This document shows positions 8,061 through 16,634 of a stretch of 64,000 bases of DNA, one piece after another; position 1 is the first letter of the stretch; each line of letters begins with the position of its first letter. The notes under the pieces are model-generated. The model ran no database searches, was not told where the DNA came from, and saw only the letters and a list, made by a program, of their open reading frames with translations. The position numbers and the translations under genes were made by a program. Origin of the DNA: Agromyces protaetiae (GTDB taxonomy: Bacteria > Actinomycetota > Actinomycetes > Actinomycetales > Microbacteriaceae); the NCBI RefSeq assembly GCF_004135405.1, contig NZ_CP035491.1, positions 496,001 to 560,000 of the forward strand. The letters are read 5' to 3'.

Positions 8061-9292
8061 CTACGCGCGACCCCCCGCGCGCTTCGAGGCCTTGTCCTGC
8101 GCGGCCGCGGCGGACTCGGCCGCCATCGCCTGCTTGGTGTCGGCGAAGTCGCCGAGCGCCGGGCGGATCCACGCGAGCCGCGGATTCGAGTCGACGAGGA
8201 GCATGCGCACGAGCAGGGTGAGCGGGATCGCGAGGATCGCCCCGATCGGCCCGAGCACGACCGCCCAGAACAGCACCGAGAAGAACGTGAGCGTCTGGCT
8301 GAGGGCGACCGCGTTGCCGACGACGCGCGGCTGGATGACCGACTGGATGATGCCGTTGATGATGCCGTAGACGACGATGACGCCGATCACCGTCGGCCAT
8401 CCTCCCGAGAGCCCCCGAAGACGAGCGGCGGCACGATCGCGATGAAGTAGCCGATGTTGGGGATGAAGCTGCAGAGGAACGAGAGGATGCCCCAGAGCGG
8501 CGCCCCGGGAACCCCCATCACGAGCAGGGCGAGCCAGTTGACGAGCCCCTGGGCGGCGCCGAGCACGGTCGTCACGACCATGTACTTGCGCACCCCCGTC
8601 GTGAACTCGTGCACCGCCTCGACGAGGATCGGGCGACGAGCGCCGATCTCGCGGTTGAGGACGGGTGCGTAGACGGCGTCCATCGCCATGAGGATGAGCA
8701 TCGTGAGGAGCACGACGAACGCCGACGTGAGCCCGAGGGCGTTGCCCAGCACGCCGCCGACGAACTCGACGATCCGGCCGGGGTCGAACCCCGAGAAGAT
8801 GAGCTCGATCTGCTCAGGCCCGACACCGAAGCCCGCGAGCCACCCGGCGATCCCCTCCGCCCACGCCTGCAGTTCGGGCACGTAGGTCGGCAGCAGCGTC
8901 GCGAACTGCGCGAACGAGATGACGAGCGCGGCGATGAACCCGCCGAGGAGCAGCACGACGGCGACGATGACCGATCCCGTCGCGATCCCCCGCGGCACAC
9001 CCCGGCGTTCGAGCCCGACCCGCAGCGGGTGCACGCTGATCGTGAGCACGAGCGCGAGCAGGACGGGCGCGAGCACCGATCCGATCGCGGCGATCCCGAA
9101 CGACGCGAGCGCGGCACCGCCGAGGCCGATGAGGATGAACGCGGTGCGGTGGGGTGAGGGGTCTTCCGCGGCGAATGCGGCCGCGCCGTCGGCACCGGCG
9201 CCGGTGCCGACGAAGACACCGGATGCCTCCGAGCCGCGGCCGTCCGAGACATCCGCCCCGCCGTTGCGGTCCGTGCGTCTGCGCCACCACAT
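8061..9292 (-). CDS. AI-2E family transporter, single-base frameshift
   Basis: Two overlapping frames make one protein. Residues 1-301 (8387-9292) hold the N-terminal part with several membrane helices up to GYFIAIVPPLVF; the remainder (8061-8390) continues with TVIGVIVVYGIINGIIQS, QPRVVGNAVALSQTLTFFSV and the conserved LGPIGAILAIPLTLLV end. The full span is 1232 bases, one short of a multiple of three, and the break falls at the CCCCC run 8412-8416, where one extra base restores a GGWPTVIGV reading. The family (YdgG/PerM-like) exports small molecules or acts as an antiporter. Probably intact in the organism. Confidence 0.88.
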
Positions 9293-9437
9293 GCCGCACC
9301 TCCCCCGCTCGTCACGCTAGGCGAGCGCCCGCGGAGCGCCCCTACGCGTTCACCCGGGGCGGGTGACCGGACTACGCCCTCCGACTCGCCGGGGTTAGAA
9401 ACGACTGCATCTGATCCGAGCCCGGAGGGGGTGCCGG

Positions 9438-9881
9438 ATGATCGCAGGATTCGGACCCGGCGAGCTGTGCGTGATCGGATTCCCTGGCGACGGGATCCCC
9501 GAACGCGCACGATGGGCGATCGTCGAGACGCTCGCGCAAGGCGTCGTCACCCTGCTCGACGCCGTCCTCCTCACCTGCGACCACGCCGGGGTCGTGCGGG
9601 GGGCCGACCTCGACGCGATCGGCGACGGGTTCGACGTCGCCGCCGTCGAAGCGGGGGCCACGGGACTCATCGGCGACGACGACCTCGACCGGATCGCCGC
9701 CGCCCTCGAACCCGGCACGTCGGTGCTCGTGCTCCTCGTCGAGCACACGTGGGCGCGGCGCATCCAGGCCGCCCTCGAACCGAGCGGCGCCGAGGTCGTC
9801 GCGACCCGGAGACTGCCGGGCGCGGTGCTCGACGAAGTCGCGGTCGCCGCGGGCGTGCCGCGCGCGGCCTCGCAGAGCTGA
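9438..9881 (+). CDS. DUF6325 family protein
   Basis: ATG at 9438 follows GGAGGGGG. The 147-residue product matches the DUF6325 (DUF1269-related) pattern: VIGFPGDGIPERARWAIVETLAQGVVTLLDAVL, then an acidic middle and a segment TSVLVLLVEHTWARRIQAAL. These proteins are soluble or membrane-associated and often neighbour SHOCT-domain proteins, as here (9890-10138 starts 9 bases after the stop). Function unknown. Confidence 0.85.
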   Translation: MIAGFGPGELCVIGFPGDGIPERARWAIVETLAQGVVTLLDAVLLTCDHAGVVRGADLDAIGDGFDVAAVEAGATGLIGDDDLDRIAAALEPGTSVLVLLVEHTWARRIQAALEPSGAEVVATRRLPGAVLDEVAVAAGVPRAASQS

Positions 9882-9889
9882 CGTGGGTG

Positions 9890-10138
9890 ATGGCGATGCC
9901 GAAGGGGCGACGAGACGGGCGGCCCGGGCTCCTCGCCGTCGCCGACCGGCTCTCCCGCGCGACCGGGGGCGAGCCCGAGACATCCGGCCGCTTCCCCGAC
10001 GTGCGCGAGGGTCGACCCGACGAGCGTCGACCCGACCTCGACCTCCTCGACGGGCTCGAACGCCTCGCGGCGCTCCGTGCCGCGGGCGCGCTCGACGACG
10101 ATGAGTACGCGGCGGCGAAGCGGCGCCTGCTCACGTGA
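9890..10138 (+). CDS. SHOCT-domain small protein
   Basis: An 82-residue protein. ATG at 9890 (or 9896) follows the DUF6325 stop by only a few bases, implying translational coupling. The C-terminal part (LDGLERLAALRAAGALDDDEYAAAKRRLL) is a clear SHOCT (short C-terminal) domain, an oligomerisation helix pair. The N-terminal part is basic and unstructured. Its last 8 bases overlap the end of the convergent LuxR gene. Confidence 0.75.
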   Translation: MAMPKGRRDGRPGLLAVADRLSRATGGEPETSGRFPDVREGRPDERRPDLDLLDGLERLAALRAAGALDDDEYAAAKRRLLT

Positions 10139-12758
10139 TCGTGCTCGCCGCGGCCTTTCGATCGGAGACGCCGAGCTTGCGGTAGATGATCCGCAGGTGG
10201 GTCTTCACGGTGTTGACCGAGAGGCCGAGCTCAGCTGCGATCTCGGCCGTCGTGAGGGTCGTGCGCAGGTAGCCGAGTACGTCGCGTTCGCGCTCGGTGA
10301 GCCCCGTGCGGTCGTCGTGGCGGGCGATCGCGTGCGTCAGGAAGTCGCCGTAGGCGGTGCCCCACGCGACGTGCTCGAGCATGAACTGGCGGACATCGGG
10401 CCACTCGTCGGCGAACGGCCGGGCGACGCCCTGGGGCACGGCGACCTCGAGCGCGCGTTCGAGCCGCTCGTGCGCGCCCGCACGATCGCCGTGGGCGCGG
10501 CGGATCAGCGCGAGCGTGACGAGCGCCGAGGCCCGAGCGTACGAGGCGCGGCCCGTCTCGGTGATCTGCTCGAGCATGCGCAGCGCAACCTGCTCGCCGA
10601 CGTGCCGCCGCGCGAGCTCGGCGAGCACGACCGTCGTCGCGGGGATCTGCTCGACGTGCTCGAACCTCCGCACGATGGCCGCCGCGCGGTCGATCCGGCC
10701 CTCGGCCTCGGCGAGCTTGGCCGTCGCCGCGAGCCGGTACGCGGGCCAGGGGATGCCGTGCTGCTCGGCCTCGGGCATGCCCCGGAGCAGGGCTGCGGCC
10801 TCGGCGCGATCGGCCGCATCGCCGTCGATCGCCGCGATGTAGGCGAGGTACTGGCGCGCGAAGCCGTCGAACGACGTGGAACTGCTGCCGCCCTCGAGCA
10901 CCCGGCGGAAGTGCACCCGGGCCGTGTCGAGGTCGTCGCACCAGTACGCCATCCACGCCGTCGCGAAGTGCTCGGAGTTGCCGATGTACCCGAACCACGC
11001 GTCCGAACCCGACGGCGTGCCCGTGCGCTCGAGCACTGCGCGCGCCTCCACGAAGTCGCCGCGGAACGCGCGCGCGAACGTGAGCGCGCCCGCCGCGCGT
11101 TTCGCCACGAGCGGGTCGCCCGCGGCGAGCGCGTTCGCCTCGGCGGTCTCGAACGTGCGGGTCGTCGCCGACGGTTCCCAGCGCAGCGACATCTGCGTGA
11201 TGCCGAGGAGCAGGAGGCTCGCGGCGAGCCATCCGGGTTCCGCGGAGTCGAGCGTCGCGAGGTCGCGCTCGACGGTCTCGACCGCCCTCGAGAGGGCGTC
11301 GCGATCGTCTTCGAGGAAGAGTGCGGCGAGCCTGCGGGTGCGCAGGACGGCGGCGGATGCCTCGGGGTCGGCGTCGATCTCCGCCGCGGCGTCGCGGTAG
11401 AGCGACTGACCCTGTTCGCGGCCGCCTGCGAGCCCGGTCGCGGCAGCGCGGATGAGCCTGACTTCGGCGTGCGCCTGCCACTCGGCCGGCAGGCGCGTGC
11501 ACGCGAGGGTGAGGGCGTCGCCGTTCGGGCCGACGAGGAGCCGCACCCAGTTCGCGCGGAGCGTCTCGACGGCGGTCGGCACGTCTCCGGCGCGGAGCGA
11601 CTCGTCGAACGCGAGGAGCGGGTAGGACGAGGCGAGGAACCGGCCGGCCGCCCGGTGCAGGTCGGCCGCCCGCCCGGGGTCGCGGCGTTCGAGGAGCTGG
11701 CGGCAGGTCGAGGCGAAGACGTCGTGCCAGCGGTAGCCGGCGCGGTCTCCCGTGCCGAACCGGTCGACGAAGAGGCCGCGCGCGACGGACTCCTCGAGGA
11801 GGAGCACAGCATCCGGCCGGCCCGACAGTTCCGCTGCGAGCGCGGCGTCGACGTCGGAGGTCGTCGTCGCGGCGAGGACGAAGTCCGCGAGGTCTTCGGG
11901 CAGGGCCCCGAGCACCTCGTCGGCGACGAAGTCGGCGAGCACGGCGCGGGACGCCGACGAGGCGGCGACGGGGTCGAGGGCCGCAACCTCGATGCGTGCG
12001 GCTTCGAGGCTCGCGGGGTCGAGCCCCGTGAACTCGCGCCCCGCGGCGAGCGCGAGCCGAACGGCGACGGGCCAACCCCCGGTCGCCGCGACGAGGCGCT
12101 GCGCGTCGACGGCGTCGAGCGGGCGGCCGGCGCCGGCGGCGACCCGCAGCGTCTCGTCGACGTCGAAGCGCAGTTCGTCGACGCCGATCATCGCGGCCGC
12201 CCCGGTCACGAGCAGCCGGTCGACGGGGAACTGCCTGGGCTCCCGGCCGACGAGGACGAGCCGGAGGGCCGCGGGCGGCTGCTCGACGAGGCTCCAGAGC
12301 AGGCCGCGCCGCACGGATTCGCCCGCGCGGTGGACGTCGTCGACGACGAGCACGACGGGCCGCACGGCGTCGGCGAGCGCGTCGACGATCGCGTCGTAGC
12401 TCGCCGAGGCGTCGCGCGAGCCGGCGTCGAGGGTCGCGAGCGGGCACAGCCCGAGGTCTTCGGCGCCGATCGCCGCCCGGCGCAGGGCGCCGACGATCCC
12501 CGAGAGGCGCCGGTGGGGGTCGATGTCGTACCGGGTGAGCGAGAGCCATCCGTTCGGCACCGCGAGACCGGCCGCCCAGCTCGACACCGCCGTCGTCTTG
12601 CCGAACCCGCTCGGCGCGACGACGAAGGCGGTGCGCCCCGCGCCGACCGCCTCGTCGAGCCGTGCGTTCACCCGCTCGCGCGGGGCGGCGACCGCCCGCG
12701 AGGGCCGCGTGAAGCGTGCTTCGGAGAACGCGTCCCACCCCGCGGCATCCGACTGCAT
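10131..12758 (-). CDS. MalT-type LuxR family transcriptional regulator
   Basis: An 875-residue multidomain activator. The N-terminal STAND ATPase has Walker A APSGFGKTT near residue 48 and a Walker B-like VVLVVDDVHR around 130. A long helical middle resembles TPR repeats. The C-terminal LuxR HTH is LTERERDVLGYL, TTAEIAAELGLSVNTVKTHL, IYRKLGVSDR. MalT-like proteins bind ATP and an inducer, oligomerise and activate transcription. It is divergent from a sulfatase-FGE pair with nested inverted repeats between them, so regulation of sulfate-ester use is a plausible inference. Confidence 0.92.
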   Translation of the reverse strand: MQSDAAGWDAFSEARFTRPSRAVAAPRERVNARLDEAVGAGRTAFVVAPSGFGKTTAVSSWAAGLAVPNGWLSLTRYDIDPHRRLSGIVGALRRAAIGAEDLGLCPLATLDAGSRDASASYDAIVDALADAVRPVVLVVDDVHRAGESVRRGLLWSLVEQPPAALRLVLVGREPRQFPVDRLLVTGAAAMIGVDELRFDVDETLRVAAGAGRPLDAVDAQRLVAATGGWPVAVRLALAAGREFTGLDPASLEAARIEVAALDPVAASSASRAVLADFVADEVLGALPEDLADFVLAATTTSDVDAALAAELSGRPDAVLLLEESVARGLFVDRFGTGDRAGYRWHDVFASTCRQLLERRDPGRAADLHRAAGRFLASSYPLLAFDESLRAGDVPTAVETLRANWVRLLVGPNGDALTLACTRLPAEWQAHAEVRLIRAAATGLAGGREQGQSLYRDAAAEIDADPEASAAVLRTRRLAALFLEDDRDALSRAVETVERDLATLDSAEPGWLAASLLLLGITQMSLRWEPSATTRTFETAEANALAAGDPLVAKRAAGALTFARAFRGDFVEARAVLERTGTPSGSDAWFGYIGNSEHFATAWMAYWCDDLDTARVHFRRVLEGGSSSTSFDGFARQYLAYIAAIDGDAADRAEAAALLRGMPEAEQHGIPWPAYRLAATAKLAEAEGRIDRAAAIVRRFEHVEQIPATTVVLAELARRHVGEQVALRMLEQITETGRASYARASALVTLALIRRAHGDRAGAHERLERALEVAVPQGVARPFADEWPDVRQFMLEHVAWGTAYGDFLTHAIARHDDRTGLTERERDVLGYLRTTLTTAEIAAELGLSVNTVKTHLRIIYRKLGVSDRKAAASTIT

Positions 12759-12760
12759 GC

Positions 12761-12806
12761 TTCGAGACTATGCGTCACCCCGCCCGGGTGATGAGCATTT
12801 CTCGAA
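12761..12806. promoter_or_regulatory. Nested inverted repeats between luxR and sulfatase
   Basis: An inner palindrome TCACCC-N5-GGGTGA (12775-12791) is enclosed by outer arms TTCGAGA (12761-12767) and TCTCGAA (12800-12806). They occupy nearly the whole gap between two divergent starts, so they are candidate operators. LuxR-family sites are usually dyads. Assignment to the neighbouring regulator is inference. Confidence 0.45.
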
Positions 12807-12832
12807 ACATTCGGCCGTCCTACGCTCGCGAC

Positions 12833-14374
12833 ATGCCGAACGGAAGACCGAACATCCTCGTCATCTGGGGCGACGACATCGGAATCACGAATCTCAGTTG
12901 CTACAGCGACGGGCTCATGGGCTATCGCACACCTAACATCGACCGCATCGCCGACGAGGGCATGCGGTTCACCGACTCGTACGGCGAGCAGAGCTGCACC
13001 GCGGGCCGTGCGTCGTTCATCACCGGCCAGAGCGTCTTCCGCACGGGTCTCTCGAAGGTCGGCATGCCGGGCGCCGACCGCGGCATGCGCGCCGAGGACC
13101 CGACGATCGCGACCCTTCTGAAGCCGCTCGGCTACGCGACCGGGCAGTTCGGCAAGAACCACCTCGGCGACCGCAACGAATTCCTGCCGACGGCGCACGG
13201 ATTCGACGAGTTCTTCGGCAACCTCTACCACCTGAACGCCGAAGAGGAGCCCGAGTCGCCGAACTGGCCCGACCCGGTCGAGTTCCCGGGCTTCAACGAA
13301 CGGGCACGTCCGCGTGGAGTCATCCATTCGTGGGCGATCGACGAGTACGACGACACCGAGGACGGGCGCTACGGGCCGCGCGGCAAGCAGCGCATCGAAG
13401 ACACCGGCCCGCTCACGAAGAAGCGCATGGAGACCGTCGACGACGAGTTCGCGGCGGCCGCGAAGGACTTCATCGAGCGCCAGGTCGCCGCCGAGACGCC
13501 GTTCTTCGTGTGGATGAACACGACCCACATGCACTACAAGACCCACCCGAAACCCGAGAGCATCGGGCAGGCGGGAAGGTGGCAGTCCGAGTACCACGAC
13601 ACGATGGTCGACCACGACAAGCTCGTCGGCGAACTCCTCGACCGGCTCGACGACCTCGGCATCGCCGACGACACGATCGTCATCTACTCGACCGACAACG
13701 GCCCGCACATGAACAGCTGGCCCGACGGCGGCATGACGCCGTTCCGCAGCGAGAAGAACACGAACTGGGAGGGCGCGTTCCGCGTGCCCGAGATGATCCG
13801 CTGGCCCGGGCGCATCCCGGCGGGCGTCGTGTCGAACGAGATCGTCCAGCACCACGACTGGCTTCCGACGCTCCTCGCGGCCGCGGGCGACACGACCGTC
13901 GTCGACGACCTCAAGGCGGGCAAGACGATCGGCGACACGACCTACCGCGTGCACATCGACGGGTACGACCTCCTCCCCTACCTGACCGGCGAGGTCGACG
14001 AGTCGCCGCGCAAGGGATTCGTGTACTTCTCCGACGACGGCGACGTGCTCGGCGTGCGCTTCGACAACTGGAAGGTCGTCTTCATGGAGCAGCGCACGCA
14101 GGGCACGCTCGCGCTGTGGCTCGATCCGTTCACCGCGCTCCGCGCCCCGAAGATCTACAACCTCAGAACCGACCCCTTCGAGCGGGCCGAGATCACGTCG
14201 AACCGCTACTACGAGTGGATCTTCGAGAACGTGTTCCTGATGTTCGGGGCGCAGCAGATCGTGACCGACTTCCTCGCGACCTTCCAGGAGTACCCGCCGC
14301 GGCAGCGGGCGGCGACGTTCAGCATCGATCAGGCGGTCGAGAAGCTCGAGGCCTTCCTCGCGGGCGGCGATTGA
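12833..14374 (+). CDS. Arylsulfatase, Cys-type (formylglycine)
   Basis: ATG at 12833 begins MPNGRPNILVIWGDDIG, the alkaline-phosphatase-superfamily start with metal-binding Asp residues. The sulfatase signature is C55-T-A-G-R59, where Cys is oxidised to formylglycine. YATGQFGKNHLGD and YSTDNGPHMNSWPDGG give further active-site residues (Lys, His, Asp, Asn). The length, 513 residues, is normal. There is no signal peptide, so it appears cytosolic, hydrolysing a sulfate ester of unknown substrate. The downstream gene encodes the activating enzyme. The upstream ATGs at 12716 and 12791 are less likely. Confidence 0.93.
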   Translation: MPNGRPNILVIWGDDIGITNLSCYSDGLMGYRTPNIDRIADEGMRFTDSYGEQSCTAGRASFITGQSVFRTGLSKVGMPGADRGMRAEDPTIATLLKPLGYATGQFGKNHLGDRNEFLPTAHGFDEFFGNLYHLNAEEEPESPNWPDPVEFPGFNERARPRGVIHSWAIDEYDDTEDGRYGPRGKQRIEDTGPLTKKRMETVDDEFAAAAKDFIERQVAAETPFFVWMNTTHMHYKTHPKPESIGQAGRWQSEYHDTMVDHDKLVGELLDRLDDLGIADDTIVIYSTDNGPHMNSWPDGGMTPFRSEKNTNWEGAFRVPEMIRWPGRIPAGVVSNEIVQHHDWLPTLLAAAGDTTVVDDLKAGKTIGDTTYRVHIDGYDLLPYLTGEVDESPRKGFVYFSDDGDVLGVRFDNWKVVFMEQRTQGTLALWLDPFTALRAPKIYNLRTDPFERAEITSNRYYEWIFENVFLMFGAQQIVTDFLATFQEYPPRQRAATFSIDQAVEKLEAFLAGGD

Positions 14375-14388
14375 TCGAGACTGGGCGC

Positions 14389-15342
14389 GTGACGACCGAG
14401 AGCGCACGCGCGGACCGGCAGCCGACGGAGATCCCGGCGGATCTCGTCGCCCTCGCGGGCGGCGAGTTCACGATGGGCTCCGACGCGCACTATCCCGAGG
14501 AGGCGCCCGCGCACAGCGTGCGCGTCGGCGCGTTCCGCATCTCGCCGACGCAGGTCACGAACCGCGAGTTCGCGCGGTTCGTGCGCGAGACGGGGTACCG
14601 CACGGTCGCCGAGCGACCGTTGGATGCGTCGCAGTTTCCGGATGCCCCGGCCGAGAACCTGGTGCCGGGGTCGATGGTGTTCACGGGCACGCCCGGCCCC
14701 GTCGACCTCAGACACCTGAGCCAGTGGTGGGCGTGGACGCCCGGCGCGAACTGGCGTCGGCCGTTCGGGCCGGGGTCGTCGATCGGCGAGCGGGCGGAGC
14801 ATCCGGTCGTCCATGTCGCCTTCGAGGATGCCTCGGCCTACGCCGACTGGGCCGGTGGCCGCCTGCCGACCGAGGCGGAGTGGGAGTTCGCGGCGCGCGG
14901 CGGGCTCGACGGGGCCGAGTTCACGTGGGGCGACGGGCCCGAGTCCGATGACGGCGACCGCCGTGCGAACTACTGGCACGGCGAGTTCCCGTGGCGGGCG
15001 GAGCCCGGGTACGGCGCGACGATGCCCGTGGGGTCGTTCGAGCCGAACGGGTACGGGCTCTTCGACACGGCCGGCAACGTGTGGGAGTGGACGAGCGACT
15101 GGTACGGCGGGCACGAGGCGGGCGCGTGCTGCGCGCCGGTCGATCCGCGCGGCGGGTCGCGCGAGGGCAGCATCGATGCCCGGCAGCCGTTCGACGTGCC
15201 GCGCAAGGTCGTGAAGGGCGGGTCGTTCCTGTGCGCCGACAGCTACTGCCGCAGGTACCGGCCGGCCGCGCGGCGGCCGCAGCAGATCGACACGGGTATG
15301 AGTCATGTGGGGTTCAGATTGGCGGCGGATGCCTCGGGCTGA
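14389..15342 (+). CDS. Formylglycine-generating enzyme (sulfatase maturation)
   Basis: The 317-residue protein covers the FGE-sulfatase domain: LVALAGGEFTMGSDAHYPEE at the start, then PTQVTNREFARFV, HPVVHVAFEDASAYADWAGG, RLPTEAEWEFAARGG, GLFDTAGNVWEWT. The copper-binding catalytic cysteines of aerobic FGE are C282 and C287 in LCADSYC, followed by RRYRPAAR and HVGFRLA. It oxidises the CTAGR cysteine of the adjacent sulfatase with O2. GTG at 14389 lies 14 bases after the sulfatase stop; a TTG at 14371 overlapping that stop is an alternative start. Confidence 0.93.
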   Translation: MTTESARADRQPTEIPADLVALAGGEFTMGSDAHYPEEAPAHSVRVGAFRISPTQVTNREFARFVRETGYRTVAERPLDASQFPDAPAENLVPGSMVFTGTPGPVDLRHLSQWWAWTPGANWRRPFGPGSSIGERAEHPVVHVAFEDASAYADWAGGRLPTEAEWEFAARGGLDGAEFTWGDGPESDDGDRRANYWHGEFPWRAEPGYGATMPVGSFEPNGYGLFDTAGNVWEWTSDWYGGHEAGACCAPVDPRGGSREGSIDARQPFDVPRKVVKGGSFLCADSYCRRYRPAARRPQQIDTGMSHVGFRLAADASG

Positions 15343-15364
15343 GCGTGTCAGCGACTGACCGTGT

Positions 15365-15390
15365 GATTCATCCATGAATCTTCTATTCAT
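15365..15390. promoter_or_regulatory. Palindromic operator and -10-like box before SAH-hydrolase-like gene
   Basis: GATTCAT-CC-ATGAATC (15365-15380) is a perfect 7-bp dyad, followed by another ATTCAT half site (15385-15390) inside a TATTCAT -10-like box. The arrangement overlaps a promoter just upstream of the ATG at 15409. AT-rich dyads of this size suit IclR-family dimers, and an IclR gene is downstream in the same operon. That link is inference. Confidence 0.55.
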
Positions 15391-15408
15391 ATGTGCAATA
15401 CTGGCCGC

Positions 15409-16599
15409 ATGAACGCGACCATCACCTCGACCGCGCGTCGCGGCGCCGAACGCGTCGAATGGACCCGCTCCCGCATGCCCCTCCTCGAGGCGGCTCGCGC
15501 CGACCTCGAACGCACGCGCCCCTTCGCGGGCCGGCGCATCGGCATGTCGCTCCACCTCGAGCCCAAGACAGCCGTGCTCGTCGAGACGCTCCTCGCCGGC
15601 GGCGCCGAGCTCGTCGGCACGGGCAATCACGGCTCGACCCAAGACGACATCGTCGACTACCTGAACGCTCTCGACGGCGTCACCGTCTTCGGCCGCCGCG
15701 ACGACGGCATCGAGGCGCACGCGGGCAACGTCGCACGCGTGCTCGACGCCGCGCCCGACATGATCCTCGACAACGGCGGCGACCTCGCGGCCGAGCTCGT
15801 CGCGCGCGGCGCGACCGGCACGATCATCGGCGGCACCGAAGAGACGACCTCGGGTGGCGACCGCCTGCGCGCCGAACTCTCGGGGCAGATCCCGTTCCCC
15901 GTCATCGTGATCAACGACAGCCTGCTGAAGGCCATCGGCGAGAACAAGCACTCCGTCGGGCAATCGGTCGTCGAGAGCTACCAGCGCATCACGAATTCGA
16001 TGGTCATCGGGCACCGGTTCGTCGTCGTCGGCTACGGCTGGTGCGGCCGCGGCATCGCGCAGTACCTGCGGGCGTTCGGCGCGAAGGTCGCCGTCAGCGA
16101 AGTCGACGAGCTCAAGGCGTTCGAGGCCGCGATGGACGGCTTCCGCGTCGCACCCGTCGCCGACCTCGCCGAGTGGGGCGACGTCTTCATCACGGCGACC
16201 GGCCGCCCCGGCGTGCTCGGCGTCGACGTCATCGAGCGCATGCGCGACGGCGCGATCCTCGCCAACTCGGGGCACTTCCCGTGGGAGATCGACGTCGAGG
16301 GCCTGCGCGCTCGGGCCGCCTCGAGCACCGTGCTCGACGACGCGATCGAGCGCTTCGACCTCGGCGACGGCCGCACGGTGGCCCTGCTCGCGAACGGCCG
16401 CATGGTGAACCTCGCGGGCCGCGAGCCCAAGGGCAACTCGATCGAGTCGATGGACCTCGGGTTCCTCCTGCAGACCCTCTCGCTCGAACGCGTCGCCCGC
16501 GATGCCGGTAGTCTCACGGCGGGCGCACAGCCCGTGCCCGAGGCGATCGACCGCGAGATCGCACGCCGCATGCTCTCGGCGATGGGCGCGGCGGCCTGA
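15409..16599 (+). CDS. Divergent S-adenosylhomocysteine-hydrolase-like enzyme
   Basis: A 396-residue NAD-dependent member of the AdoHcyase family, at the short archaeal-type length. Family motifs are visible but altered: NHGSTQDD, GGTEETTSGGDRL, a substrate/catalytic loop INDSLLKAIGEN where the usual KxxxDN is KxxxEN, the NAD-binding Rossmann segment VVVGYGWCGRGIA, and NSGHFPWEID in place of the GHFDxEI pattern. ATG at 15409 suits a short-leader mRNA; ATG at 15391 is an in-frame alternative. The changed catalytic Asp and operon with IclR suggest a specialised substrate rather than the housekeeping methyl cycle. Confidence 0.85.
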   Translation: MNATITSTARRGAERVEWTRSRMPLLEAARADLERTRPFAGRRIGMSLHLEPKTAVLVETLLAGGAELVGTGNHGSTQDDIVDYLNALDGVTVFGRRDDGIEAHAGNVARVLDAAPDMILDNGGDLAAELVARGATGTIIGGTEETTSGGDRLRAELSGQIPFPVIVINDSLLKAIGENKHSVGQSVVESYQRITNSMVIGHRFVVVGYGWCGRGIAQYLRAFGAKVAVSEVDELKAFEAAMDGFRVAPVADLAEWGDVFITATGRPGVLGVDVIERMRDGAILANSGHFPWEIDVEGLRARAASSTVLDDAIERFDLGDGRTVALLANGRMVNLAGREPKGNSIESMDLGFLLQTLSLERVARDAGSLTAGAQPVPEAIDREIARRMLSAMGAAA

Positions 16600-16634
16600 C
16601 GCGTCGCCCTCAGAGCCCACTCGAGGAGGACATC

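Noticed and set aside
3412-8370. A 1652-codon open frame on the plus strand across ligD and ku
   Set aside because: It is the antisense and out-of-frame shadow of strongly conserved genes; its translation is Arg/Ala/Pro-rich low-complexity sequence typical of GC-rich DNA.
8061-8390. Separate small transporter gene starting at GTG 8390
   Set aside because: Its sequence is the missing C-terminal half of the upstream AI-2E transporter, and the pair together lack one base; treated as one frameshifted gene.
15344-15408. SAH riboswitch before the SAH-hydrolase-like gene
   Set aside because: The region is only about 65 bases, contains the GATTCAT dyad and promoter-like box, and shows no SAH-aptamer stem set.
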